In this document: positions 9,804 through 20,262 of the stretch, piece after piece
Position numbering within the stretch: the first letter of the stretch is position 1
How the letters are laid out: every line of letters starts with the position of its first letter
From: Microvirga sp.
GTDB lineage: Bacteria; Pseudomonadota; Alphaproteobacteria; Rhizobiales; Beijerinckiaceae
Reading direction: 5' to 3'
Length of the DNA: 64,000 nucleotides
Assembly: GCF_014699075.1 (NCBI RefSeq)
Contig: NZ_JACXAB010000002.1
Span: 372,001 to 436,000, forward strand
Notes under the pieces: generated by a model
Databases searched by the model: none
What the model was told of the DNA's origin: nothing
What the model saw: only the letters and a program-made list of their open reading frames with translations
Made by a program: the position numbers and the translations under genes

Positions 9804-11291
9804 ATGAACAAACAAGACGGCAAGGGGACATCCGGCCAGCGCCTGAAGCTGCTTGGAGGGGTGGCCGTTACCCTTTTCCTGGGCGGCTGCGTCTCGTTCT
9901 CGCCCGACGCGGGGCTCTCGGTGGCGCAGAACGTGGCCTACACCGAACTCAACAAGGACGTCGTCAAGGTTACGAACGAGGCCGAAGCGATTGCCACCCA
10001 ACAGCGGGCCGAGGAGTTGCTCCGCCGTCCGCTCACAGCGGACAGCGCCGTGCAGATCGCGCTGCTCAAGAACCGGGGTCTGCAGGCGGACTTCAACGAG
10101 CTTGGCGTCTCGGAGGCCGAGTACGTTCAGGCGACGTTGCCCCCGAACCCGACGGTGGCCCTGTCGCGCCTCGGCGGCAGCCTGGAGTTGGAGATCGAAC
10201 GCCAGATCGTCATCGGACTGTTCGAGCTCGCCACCCTGCCGGCACGCGCGGCCATCGCCCAGCAGCAGTTCCGGGCGGCCCAGTTCCGCACCGCGGAGGC
10301 CGTGCTGCGGCTCGCGGCTGAGACGCGCCGGGAATACTATCGCGCGATTGCGGCCAACCAGCAGGTCGCCTTCACGCAGCAGGCGCTCGGGACGGCGGAG
10401 ACCGCCTCGGAACTCGCCAAGCAGCTTGGCGAGAGCGGCTCGCTCAACAAGCTGGAGCAGGCCCGCGAGCATGCCTTCTACCAGGAACTCGGAGCCCAGC
10501 TCGCCCGCGCCCGGATCGAGCAGAAGGTCGCCCGCGAACGCCTGATCCGGCAGCTCGGGCTGTGGGGGCGGGACATTGAATTCCGTCTGCCGAACTCGTT
10601 GCCGCCGCTGCCGGCCCGCATTGCCTCGGCCAAAGACATCGAGCGTCAGGCGCTGGAGAAACGTGTCGACCTCCAGGCCCTGCGCAACGATCTGACCGGG
10701 GTCGCGAGCCAGTTCGGGCTGACCAATGCCACGCGCTTCGTGACCGACGTCGAGCTCGCCGGCCTGTCCAGCTACGAGCGCTCCACGTCCGTCTTCACCG
10801 AGGACGGCGAGACCGTGGTCGAGAGTGAACGGATCAAGCGGCGCGGGCTGGAGGTCGAGTTCACGATCCCGATTTTCGACTTCGGCGGCACCGCCGTTCG
10901 CAATGCCCAGGAAACCTATATGGCGGCAGCCAATCGCCTCGCCGAGCGCGCCGTCAATGTGCGCTCCGAGGCGCGCGAGGCCTACCTGCGCTACCGCGGC
11001 AACTACGACCTCGCCCGCCACTACCAGAGCCGGGTTCTGCCGTTGCAGAAGCGGATCCAGGACGAGGCCCTGCTCCAGTACAGCGGCATGCTCGTCGACG
11101 TGAGCCAGCTCATCCTCGACGCCCGGGCCCGCATCCTCAGCAACGTCGACGCCATCAACGCCCGCCGCGACTTCTGGATCGCGGACACCGACCTCAAGGC
11201 CGCCCTGATCGGCGGCGGGGTCGGCGGCGGCGAAGGCGGCGAGACCACCACGGCCGCGGCCGGCGGCGGGGCCGCCGCCGGCGGACACTGA
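9804..11291 (+). CDS. TolC-family outer membrane efflux lipoprotein
   Basis: 495 residues. The start at 9804 has an AAGGAAGG ribosome site and leads into a lipoprotein signal with lipobox LGGC. The rest shows two long alpha-helical halves ([43 protein letters not shown]) typical of TolC/CusC-like OMF proteins, with the second-half motif VEFTIPIFDFGGT. No RND pump or membrane-fusion protein gene is adjacent, so it may work with a distant partner or as the outer membrane part of a copper oxidase unit (compare CopB/PcoB positioning before or after an MCO). The C-terminus is a low-complexity Gly/Ala/Thr tail. The multicopper oxidase gene follows after 20 bases. Confidence 0.88.
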   Translation: MNKQDGKGTSGQRLKLLGGVAVTLFLGGCVSFSPDAGLSVAQNVAYTELNKDVVKVTNEAEAIATQQRAEELLRRPLTADSAVQIALLKNRGLQADFNELGVSEAEYVQATLPPNPTVALSRLGGSLELEIERQIVIGLFELATLPARAAIAQQQFRAAQFRTAEAVLRLAAETRREYYRAIAANQQVAFTQQALGTAETASELAKQLGESGSLNKLEQAREHAFYQELGAQLARARIEQKVARERLIRQLGLWGRDIEFRLPNSLPPLPARIASAKDIERQALEKRVDLQALRNDLTGVASQFGLTNATRFVTDVELAGLSSYERSTSVFTEDGETVVESERIKRRGLEVEFTIPIFDFGGTAVRNAQETYMAAANRLAERAVNVRSEAREAYLRYRGNYDLARHYQSRVLPLQKRIQDEALLQYSGMLVDVSQLILDARARILSNVDAINARRDFWIADTDLKAALIGGGVGGGEGGETTTAAAGGGAAAGGH

Positions 11292-11311
11292 AATCCTAGA
11301 GGAGACACCCA

Positions 11312-12727
11312 ATGACCGTATCGCGAAGAGGTTTTCTCGGCGCAGGGGGATTGGCCCTCGCCGGAGCCAGCATGATCAGCGGGCGCACGCAGGCCGCGGG
11401 CCTGCCCGAGGCGCCCACCATGACCGAGGCCACCATGCAGCCGCCGCTCTACCCGAAGAGCGGGCCGGACTACCAGCCCGTCGTGACGCTGAACGGCTGG
11501 ACGCTGCCGTGGCGCCAGAACGGCGACTGGAAGGAGTTCCATCTCGTCGCCGAGCCCGTCGTGCGCGAGCTCGCGCCCGGCATGAAGGCGCATCTGTGGG
11601 GCTACAACGGCCAATCGCCGGGGCCGACCATCGAGGCGGTCGAGGGCGACAAGGTGCGCATCTTCGTGACCAACAAGCTGCCGGAGAACACGGCGGTGCA
11701 CTGGCACGGCCAGCTCCTGCCCAACGGCATGGACGGCGTCGGCGGCCTCAACCAACCGCACATTCCGCCTGGGAAGACGTTTGTGTACGAGTTCATCCTG
11801 CGCAAGTCCGGCACCTTCATGTACCACCCCCATTCGGACGAGATGGTCCAGATGGCGATGGGCATGATGGGCTTCTTCGTCGTGCATCCGCGCGATCCGG
11901 CCGAGCGCCGCGTCGACCGCGACTTCGTGTTCCTGCTCAATGCGTTCGACATCGAGGCTGGCTCGTACGTGCCTCGCGTCAACGAGATGACGGACTTCAA
12001 TCTTTGGTGCTGGAACTCACGGGTTTTCCCGGGGATCGATCACCTCGTGGCCCGTCAGGGCGACAAGGTCCGCATCCGCTTCGGCAATCTGACGATGACC
12101 AACCATCCGATCCACATGCACGGCTACGACTTCAAGGTAACGGGCACGGACGGTGGCTGGGTGCCCGAGTCCGCCCAATGGCCTGAAGTTTCCGTCGATG
12201 TGGCGGTCGGGCAGATGCGGGCCTTCGAGTTCGTCGCGGACGTTCCCGGAGATTGGGCCATCCACTGCCACAAGAGCCACCATACCATGAATGCCATGGG
12301 CCACGACGTCCGAACCTACATCGGCGTCAACATGAAGAAGACTGCGCCGGCCCTCAAGAAGGTCGCGCCGGGCTACATGCCGATGGGCGGCAGCGGCATG
12401 GGCGAGATGGGCTCGATGGAAATGCCTCTGCCCGACAACACGCTGCCGATGATGACCGGCTACGGTCAGTTCGGGCCCATCGAGATGGGCGGCATGTTCT
12501 CGGTCGTGAAGGTCCGTCCGGACATCGCGGCTGACGATTACAAGGATCCGGGCTGGTACAAGCACCCGGAGGGTACGGTCGCCTACGAGTGGACCGGCGA
12601 GAAGCTCGCCGAGCCAGCCCGCGGCGCGTCCCCAGACAGCGGCGTCAAGGCGACGGAGTTCAAAGCCGTCGATCCCCGCAAGCGTCCCGTCCGCGCGGCC
12701 AAAGCCGGCGGACACGGCAATCACTGA
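11312..12727 (+). CDS. Tat-exported multicopper oxidase
   Basis: 471 residues. The N-terminus SRRGFLGAGGLALAG is a Tat signal. The copper ligands are visible: HWHG (from residue 130), MYHPHSD, HPIHMHG, and HCHKSHHTMNAM (from residue 318), which carries the T1 Cys, His and Met. It oxidises a substrate, probably Cu(I), with reduction of oxygen in the periplasm. Met-rich stretches (MPMGGSGMGEMGSMEM) near the C-terminus resemble copper-binding loops of CopA/CueO-type oxidases. It lies between the TolC lipoprotein and a cupredoxin gene, each separated by about 20-30 bases, so an operon is likely. AGAGGAG precedes the start. Confidence 0.94.
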   Translation: MTVSRRGFLGAGGLALAGASMISGRTQAAGLPEAPTMTEATMQPPLYPKSGPDYQPVVTLNGWTLPWRQNGDWKEFHLVAEPVVRELAPGMKAHLWGYNGQSPGPTIEAVEGDKVRIFVTNKLPENTAVHWHGQLLPNGMDGVGGLNQPHIPPGKTFVYEFILRKSGTFMYHPHSDEMVQMAMGMMGFFVVHPRDPAERRVDRDFVFLLNAFDIEAGSYVPRVNEMTDFNLWCWNSRVFPGIDHLVARQGDKVRIRFGNLTMTNHPIHMHGYDFKVTGTDGGWVPESAQWPEVSVDVAVGQMRAFEFVADVPGDWAIHCHKSHHTMNAMGHDVRTYIGVNMKKTAPALKKVAPGYMPMGGSGMGEMGSMEMPLPDNTLPMMTGYGQFGPIEMGGMFSVVKVRPDIAADDYKDPGWYKHPEGTVAYEWTGEKLAEPARGASPDSGVKATEFKAVDPRKRPVRAAKAGGHGNH

Positions 12728-12754
12728 TCCATAGCAGACTAGGAGCATTCAACG

Positions 12755-13243
12755 ATGAAGCACATCCTGACCTTTGGCACCGGCCTCGCGGCCCTTGCCC
12801 TCTCGGCCGGCCTCGCGCTTGCGGGTCCCGGAGCCGCCGGACACGGGCACGACAAGGAAGCCGCATACGGCAAGCCCGGCGACCCGAAGAAGCCGGCCCG
12901 CGTCGTGTCGATCAGCATGCGGGAAACCGACGACGGCAAGATGGTCTACTTCCCCGACAAGGTGGAGGTGCGCCAGGGCGAGCAGGTCAAGTTCGTCCTC
13001 AAGAACAACGGCAAGGTCGATCACGAGTTTGTCCTCGACACCGTCGAGAGCAACGCCAAGCACAAGATCGAGATGCAGAAGAACCCGGACATGGAGCACG
13101 ACGATCCGAATGCCCGGCACCTGGCCGTCAGCAAGGGCGGGGAGATGGTGTGGCAATTCACCAAGCCCGGCACCTTCGAATTCGCCTGCCTGATCCCCGG
13201 CCACTACGAGTCCGGCATGCATGGCACCGTCGTCGTCAAGTGA
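12755..13243 (+). CDS. Secreted cupredoxin (plastocyanin/azurin-like)
   Basis: 162 residues. A signal peptide ends in ALA, followed by a short HGHDKE stretch. The fold shows the cupredoxin pattern: His in DHEFVLD, then a Cys-His-Met ligand set in FACLIPGHYESGMHG. This small blue-copper type protein is probably the electron or copper partner of the multicopper oxidase encoded 27 bases upstream. TAGGAG serves as ribosome site. Confidence 0.88.
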   Translation: MKHILTFGTGLAALALSAGLALAGPGAAGHGHDKEAAYGKPGDPKKPARVVSISMRETDDGKMVYFPDKVEVRQGEQVKFVLKNNGKVDHEFVLDTVESNAKHKIEMQKNPDMEHDDPNARHLAVSKGGEMVWQFTKPGTFEFACLIPGHYESGMHGTVVVK

Positions 13244-13290
13244 CGGCGCGGGCTACCAGACTTCAACCAACCCACACACAGGAGCTTCCG

Positions 13291-13590
13291 ATGAAGCGCA
13301 TCAACCTGGCCGCCACGGCCCTGATCACCGGCCTCACTTTGTCGGGTGCCGCCCTCGCGCAGGACTTGCCGGTCGTGTCCGGCACCGTCGAGAAGGTCGA
13401 CACCGCGCAGGGCAAGGTCACCATCGACCATGGCCCGATCAAGAACCTCGACATGGACGCCATGACGATGGTGTTCCGCGCCCAGGACCTGACCCTGCTC
13501 AAGGGCCTGAAGGCCGGCGACAAGGTGCAGTTCACCGCTGACCGCGTGAACGGCCAGATCAGCGTCACGTCGATCAAGAAGGGCTCGTAA
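13291..13590 (+). CDS. CusF-like periplasmic copper-binding protein
   Basis: 99 residues with a signal peptide ending ALAQ, then one CusF/EfeB-type OB-fold domain (VSGTVEKVDTAQGKVTIDHG, MDAMTMVFRAQD). The MDAMTM segment corresponds to the Met-rich copper site and the preceding His and a downstream aromatic are placed as in CusF. AGGAGC precedes the start at 13291. A strong terminator hairpin follows. The sequence is nearly repeated twice inside the next gene. Confidence 0.9.
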   Translation: MKRINLAATALITGLTLSGAALAQDLPVVSGTVEKVDTAQGKVTIDHGPIKNLDMDAMTMVFRAQDLTLLKGLKAGDKVQFTADRVNGQISVTSIKKGS

Positions 13591-13597
13591 GGCCCAT

Positions 13598-13632
13598 CCG
13601 CCCCGCGGGTTTGCCGCCGCGGGGCGGCTTTT
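13598..13632 (+). terminator. Rho-independent terminator after the CusF gene
   Basis: Perfect 11-base arms CCGCCCCGCGG (13598-13608) and CCGCGGGGCGG (13617-13627) with an 8-base loop, followed by CTTTT. It begins 7 bases after the CusF stop codon. Confidence 0.8.
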
Positions 13633-13655
13633 CCGCCGCAACAGAGGGAAATTGC

Positions 13656-14636
13656 ATGAAACGCCTGACTGTCACCCTGACCGCCGTCGGAGCCGTGCTG
13701 GCCGTCGTCGCCATCGGACCGGACCGCATCGCTCAGGCGCAGCCCGCCAAGGGGGCGGTGGCCGCCTTCGAGCGGGTGCTCGAAGTCATGAACGGCCGCT
13801 TCAAGGACACGAAGCTTGCCGGCGACCCTGACAAGGATTTCGCCACGCTCGTCGTAGCCCACCACGAGGACCTGATCTTCCTGGCAAGGACGCAACTGGA
13901 GCACGGCGGCGACCGGCAGTTGCGCCAGTTGGCCCAGAAGATCCTGGACGAGCAGCAGAAGCAGATTTCCGAGGTAAAGGAGTGGCAGGTCCGCAGCCGT
14001 CAGGCTGACTACCGCGCGCAGCCGGACCAGCCACCCCACGGATCGGGGCCTTTGGACCAGCGCGCGCAGGCCGCCCCGGCCCCGCAGACCCAGGCCGCCG
14101 CTCCGGCGCAACCCGCCGCGCAGCCCGCTGCAACCAATCTCCCGATAGTCTCCGGCACGGTTGAGAAGGTGGATGCCGCTGGCGGCAAGGTCACCATCGA
14201 CCACGGCGCAATCCCGAACCTCAACATGGACGCCATGACGATGGTCTTCCGTGCTCAGGACCCTGCCATCCTCCAGGGTGTGAAGGAAGGCGACAAGATC
14301 CAGTTCCAGGCCGACCGCGTGAACGGCCAGATCTCCGTCGTGAGGATCGAGACCGGCAGGGCCCAGGCGGCCCCGACCCGGCCTGCGGCTCAGCCGGCCG
14401 CCGCGACGAACCTCCCCACGGTGTCCGGCACGGTCGAGAAGGTCGACACCGCCCAGGGCAAAGTCACCATCGACCATGGGCCGATCCCGAATCTGAACAT
14501 GGATGCCATGACCATGGTGTTCCGGGCGCAGGATCCGGCGGTGCTCAAGGGCGTGAAGGCGGGGGACAAGGTTCAGTTCCAGGCTGACCGCGTGAACGGC
14601 CAGATCTCCGTCGTCAGCATCCGCAAGGGCAGGTAG
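13656..14636 (+). CDS. DUF305 domain fused to two CusF-type copper-binding domains
   Basis: 326 residues starting at the ATG at 13656 with AGAGGGA before it. A signal peptide (ending AQAQ) leads into a four-helix DUF305-type region (LVVAHHEDLIFLARTQLEHG, LRQLAQKILDEQQKQISEVK), then a Pro/Ala/Gln linker. Two CusF-like domains follow, each with VSGTVEKVD, TIDHG and MDAMTMVFRAQDPA, separated by a second Ala/Pro linker. It should bind several copper ions in the periplasm. The two CusF repeats and the free CusF upstream are very similar in DNA, pointing to recent duplication. This three-domain order is uncommon. Confidence 0.85.
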   Translation: MKRLTVTLTAVGAVLAVVAIGPDRIAQAQPAKGAVAAFERVLEVMNGRFKDTKLAGDPDKDFATLVVAHHEDLIFLARTQLEHGGDRQLRQLAQKILDEQQKQISEVKEWQVRSRQADYRAQPDQPPHGSGPLDQRAQAAPAPQTQAAAPAQPAAQPAATNLPIVSGTVEKVDAAGGKVTIDHGAIPNLNMDAMTMVFRAQDPAILQGVKEGDKIQFQADRVNGQISVVRIETGRAQAAPTRPAAQPAAATNLPTVSGTVEKVDTAQGKVTIDHGPIPNLNMDAMTMVFRAQDPAVLKGVKAGDKVQFQADRVNGQISVVSIRKGR

Positions 14637-14676
14637 CCACGGGACTCCGTCCGGTCCCAACGCCGGGCGGACCGTC

Positions 14677-14715
14677 GCCGGCCGCCGCGCTTTCGGAGTC
14701 GCCGCGGCGGCCGGC
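14677..14715. terminator. Strong GC-rich hairpin between genes
   Basis: Perfect 13-base inverted arms GCCGGCCGCCGCG (14677-14689) and CGCGGCGGCCGGC (14703-14715) with a 13-base loop, 40 bases after the DUF305-CusF gene and 29 bases before the next. No T-run follows, so it is a candidate attenuator or mRNA-stabilising hairpin rather than a standard terminator. Confidence 0.45.
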
Positions 14716-14743
14716 GGCGTCGAAGAACAACAAGGAAACCTCT

Positions 14744-15289
14744 ATGCATTCGATGAAGCGGTTCGTTGCCGTCGGGGCGGCTGTTGCGACGATGGCAACC
14801 TATTCTATCCTGCAGCCTTGCTCCGCCAGGGCTGACGACGAGGGAGCCGTCTTCGGCGATGTCACGGTCACGCAGGTCGCCGCCACCCCGGCTCGGGCCG
14901 GTGAAACGGCCATCGTCACCTTCTCGGTCGAGAACTCCGGAGAGGACCGCGTTCTGATCACGGGGCTGCGCCTGCCGGATGGGGAGCCGTCGCGGATCAT
15001 GGGATCCTTCGGCCAGGGACACACCGGCGAGATCGGGACGCTGCCGGTCAGGCCGGGCGCCACGGCGAGCCTGGATGGCCGCAAGGTCTGGATCGAGGTC
15101 GGGCCCCTCGCCCGGGACCTGGAGCCGGACACGACGGTTCCGGGGCGCCTGGTTCTCGGCTCCTATGAGAGCCCGCTGACGCTCCATGTCGGTCCCGTCG
15201 CCACCGGCTCGACCCGGAGTGCCGGTCCGGACACCGCAAAGATCGCCGACGGGGCCCCGGGGCAGCCACGCAACCGCACCGGATGCTGA
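14744..15289 (+). CDS. Exported PCu(A)C-like protein without the usual metal ligands
   Basis: 181 residues, signal peptide ending ARA, then an Ig-like beta-sandwich region with the layout of copper chaperone PCu(A)C proteins (GDVTVTQVAATPARAGETAI, TFSVENSGEDRVLITGLRLP). The typical H-x10-M-x21-H-x-M ligands of PCu(A)C, clear in the other copy at 37807-38310, are not found here. It may bind copper differently or not at all. Its stop overlaps the start of the cyclase gene (ATGCTGA), so the two are translationally coupled. Assignment to the family is tentative. Confidence 0.55.
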   Translation: MHSMKRFVAVGAAVATMATYSILQPCSARADDEGAVFGDVTVTQVAATPARAGETAIVTFSVENSGEDRVLITGLRLPDGEPSRIMGSFGQGHTGEIGTLPVRPGATASLDGRKVWIEVGPLARDLEPDTTVPGRLVLGSYESPLTLHVGPVATGSTRSAGPDTAKIADGAPGQPRNRTGC

Positions 15290-16620
15290 ACCTGATCCGC
15301 TGGGATCCGTCCCCACCGCGGAGCGATGGCCTGGGCAGGCCCGTCCGCGGTCGGCATTCAGCCAGCGGGCTGCCCGAGTACATGGAGAACGACTTCGACC
15401 GTCGGGCCCTGGTGCCACGGCTTCTGGTCCTGGCGATCCTCGGGGCCGGCGCCTTCCTCGAATACGGTCATGGGCACCGGGAAGGCCACTGGATCGTGCT
15501 GGTGGTCTACTGCCTGACGACCGTCGTGCTGGCCTTCGCGTCACGCTTTGCCGTCGGTGGTCAATGGCTGCCGTGGGCCGCGACGGTGACCGACGCGGTG
15601 CTGGCGGTCTACGTCATCGCCGACCACCTGCCGCGCGATGCCCATGATCTCTTCCTCGCGACGGACGCGGTCAGCCTGCTGCCGGCCATTCTCCTCCTGA
15701 TCCAGACCGGGATGCGGTTGCGCCGTGATCTTGTCGCCGTCTTTACCGGGATCGTGGCCGGAGGTTGGCTCGCCTCGCTTGCCCTGCTCACGCATTCCGC
15801 ATCACTTCCCGCGACCGGGCCCACGCCCGCCTTCGCGTTCCGGCAGACGCTCGGGTTCCTGTCGTTCGCCGTTGCGGCCGGCTTCGTCCTCTACGCGGTG
15901 CATCGCACGCGGCTGGCCTGGGCGGCCGTGCTGAAGGCGCGATGGGACCGGATGCTCCTGGCGCGCTTCCTGCCCGAGGGGATCGCCGCCGAGGTGGTCG
16001 CCAACGAGGAGACAGCGGAGGTCACCGAGCGCCATGCCTGTCTGCTCGCCGTCGACATCCGCGGCTTCTCCGCGCTGACCCGGGAACGGCCGGGCCGCGA
16101 GGTCATCGATGATTTGATGGCGTTCCGGCGCTTCGTCCACGACGCGGTCTCACGCCACGGCGGCATCGTTGACAAGTATCTGGGGGACGGTGTGCTCGCC
16201 GTGTTCCTCGACGGCTCGCCCGAGGACCAGGCGGCCCGGGCTTTCGACGCAGCCAACGAGATCCTGCGCCCCCTGAACACCTGGAGAAGCCATGACGAAA
16301 TGCCGTCTGGCACCCACGTCATCGCCACGCTCCACTGCGGCTTTGTCCTCGCCGGCGTCTTCGATGACGGGCGGCGCGCCGAGTTCACGCTGCTCGGACC
16401 CGCGATGAACGCCCTGCCGCGGATGGAGCGGCGATCCAAGCAGGCCAACCTGGGCGTCGTTGCCTCAAAGCGATTCCTGCGGCTGCTGACGCCCTCCCGA
16501 CGCGCCCAGCTCGATGCCCGTCCAGTCGAGCGGCGCCCTGGCGATGAGGACGTGCCAGACATCCTGTCCGTCCGGTTCAATGAAGCCGGGGCCATCGCCC
16601 AGGAAGGGATCGTGCGTTGA
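15283..16620 (+). CDS. Membrane class III adenylate/guanylate cyclase
   Basis: 445 residues from the ATG that overlaps the previous stop; a later ATG at 15382 (MENDFDRRA) is an alternative. The N-terminal half has about six membrane helices, then a class III catalytic domain. Metal-binding Asp residues are in LAVDIRGFSAL and DKYLGDGVLAVF, with transition-state Asn and Arg in MNALPRME, so it looks active. It makes cyclic AMP or GMP from ATP or GTP. A nucleotide cyclase overlapping copper-island genes on both sides suggests that second-messenger output is tied to this region. The membrane part may sense a stress signal; the ligand is unknown. Confidence 0.85.
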   Translation: MLNLIRWDPSPPRSDGLGRPVRGRHSASGLPEYMENDFDRRALVPRLLVLAILGAGAFLEYGHGHREGHWIVLVVYCLTTVVLAFASRFAVGGQWLPWAATVTDAVLAVYVIADHLPRDAHDLFLATDAVSLLPAILLLIQTGMRLRRDLVAVFTGIVAGGWLASLALLTHSASLPATGPTPAFAFRQTLGFLSFAVAAGFVLYAVHRTRLAWAAVLKARWDRMLLARFLPEGIAAEVVANEETAEVTERHACLLAVDIRGFSALTRERPGREVIDDLMAFRRFVHDAVSRHGGIVDKYLGDGVLAVFLDGSPEDQAARAFDAANEILRPLNTWRSHDEMPSGTHVIATLHCGFVLAGVFDDGRRAEFTLLGPAMNALPRMERRSKQANLGVVASKRFLRLLTPSRRAQLDARPVERRPGDEDVPDILSVRFNEAGAIAQEGIVR

Positions 16621-17054
16621 ACCACCTCCTGGAATATGGCGGACTGTTTGCGGCGGCGTTCCTGTCCGCGACGGTCCTGCCGTTCCAGTCCGAGGTCGTG
16701 CTGTTCGGGCTCCTGGTCTCGGAGCACTACACGTGGTGGCTGCTCGTAATCGTGGCGAGCGTCGGCAACACCCTCGGCTCGGCGGCGAACTGGCTGCTGG
16801 GGCGCCTGCTTGCCACCTTCGAGGATCGGCCCTGGTTCCCGCTCAAGCGCGAGTCAATCAAGCGGGCCGAGGCTTGGTATCATCGCTACGGACGCTGGTC
16901 GCTGCTTCTCAGCTGGGTGCCGTTCATTGGCGATCCGCTCACGATTGTCGCCGGCGTGCTGCGGGAGCCGTTCCCGGTCTTTCTCGCCATCGTGGCGGTG
17001 GCGAAGACGGCCCGGTACTTCGCGGTGGTGGCCCTGACGTTCGGGTGGTTCTGA
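16617..17054 (+). CDS. DedA/YqaA-family membrane protein
   Basis: 145 residues from a TTG start that overlaps the cyclase stop codon by three bases. It has four or five hydrophobic helices with the family patterns GNTLGSAANWLLGR and WVPFIGDPLTIVAGVLREP. YqaA-like DedA proteins act in membrane lipid or ion homeostasis and are common next to metal-resistance genes. Translational coupling to the cyclase upstream is likely. Confidence 0.85.
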   Translation: MNHLLEYGGLFAAAFLSATVLPFQSEVVLFGLLVSEHYTWWLLVIVASVGNTLGSAANWLLGRLLATFEDRPWFPLKRESIKRAEAWYHRYGRWSLLLSWVPFIGDPLTIVAGVLREPFPVFLAIVAVAKTARYFAVVALTFGWF

Positions 17055-17128
17055 TCCCATGTCCAGTTCATTGCAGAGGCAGAGGACTGATCGAGCCCGC
17101 ATTGGCACAGCCACCGTGACAGGGACGC

Positions 17129-17159
17129 TTGACCTTCCCATCGTGGGAAGCCTTAGGCT
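17129..17159 (+). promoter_or_regulatory. CueR-type promoter/operator of the copper ATPase gene
   Basis: TTGACC (-35, 17129-17134) followed by the dyad CTTCCCA (17134-17140) and TGGGAAG (17144-17150), then a TTAGGCT-type -10 after a 19-base spacing. This is the MerR/CueR activator layout. It lies about 40 bases upstream of the ATPase start. Confidence 0.8.
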
Positions 17160-17195
17160 GACCGTATCCCATAGAGGCATCAGCGGAGAACCGCC

Positions 17196-19592
<2,397 letters not shown>

Positions 19593-19675
19593 ATGTGTTT
19601 TGACAGCAGGGCTGACTGGGAGTGAACTTCCTGACGCACGTGCAGGACGCACATGCATCAGGGATGGAGGTTCCC

Positions 19676-20092
19676 ATGGAAAGCCTCAATCGCAGGTCGG
19701 CTCTTCTCCTCGGTGTTGCCCTTGCCCCGGTCGTTGGACTGCCGCGTCCGGCAGCAGCGGCCTCGATGTACGCCCCTGATGCCGGCAAGGAGATCATGCC
19801 TGGCATCCGGCAGGTCGATCTTGGCAAATGGCCCATCGGCATCGCGGCGTACAAGACGGCGGTGGTCACCGACTATGTTTTCGCCCCGGGCTCCGGGTTT
19901 CCGGACGAGGTGATGAAGAACGACATGATCTGCCAGATCATGGAGGGCGAGGTCTGGGTCAAGCAGGGCGATAAGACCTACACGGCCAAGGCCGGCCACG
20001 TCTTTGCCTGCGCCAAGGACACGTTCGAGGAAGACAAGAACCAGAGCACCGCGACGGCGGTCATGCGCGTCATCGACCTGATGCCCGCCTGA
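19676..20092 (+). CDS. Exported cupin-domain protein
   Basis: 138 residues. The start at 19676 has GGAGG five bases before it. The N-terminus (NRRSALLLGVALAPVVG ... AAAA) is a signal peptide, possibly Tat. The mature part is a single cupin barrel (VFAPGSGFPDEVMKND, MEGEVWVKQGDKTYTAKAGHVF) with few of the usual His metal ligands. It follows the copper ATPase by about 80 bases. Function unknown; similar cupins appear in metal and oxidative-stress clusters. Confidence 0.75.
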   Translation: MESLNRRSALLLGVALAPVVGLPRPAAAASMYAPDAGKEIMPGIRQVDLGKWPIGIAAYKTAVVTDYVFAPGSGFPDEVMKNDMICQIMEGEVWVKQGDKTYTAKAGHVFACAKDTFEEDKNQSTATAVMRVIDLMPA

Positions 20093-20110
20093 GCACTGAC
20101 GATACGACGT

Positions 20111-20136
20111 CAGCGGGCGTGATCCTCCGCCCGCTG
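20111..20136 (+). terminator. Hairpin after the cupin gene
   Basis: CAGCGGGCG (20111-20119) and CGCCCGCTG (20128-20136) arms with an eight-base loop, 18 bases after the stop codon and between convergent genes. No T-run is visible. Confidence 0.45.
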
Positions 20137-20262
20137 GTGTCCGCAAAATTTGCGCGAGATCAAGGCGAGCCCAGCCAACAAGGTTCAGCGTCGAGGCCAT
20201 CGCATTGGGCGGCCTGCCAAGGGCAATGGCGGTCATGCCCACTCAGTGCGTCCGCCCGGGGG

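Noticed and set aside
9753..11312. A 519-residue minus-strand open frame exactly opposite the TolC-family gene
   Set aside because: Its sequence is low-complexity and Gly/Ala/Arg/Val-rich with no domain, and the plus strand has a clear lipoprotein signal and OMF pattern. Mirror frames are common in GC-rich genes.
12589..13590. A 333-residue frame running from the end of the multicopper oxidase gene into the CusF gene
   Set aside because: Its first two thirds are a shadow of the oxidase and cupredoxin genes; the CusF gene itself starts at 13291 with a ribosome site and signal peptide.
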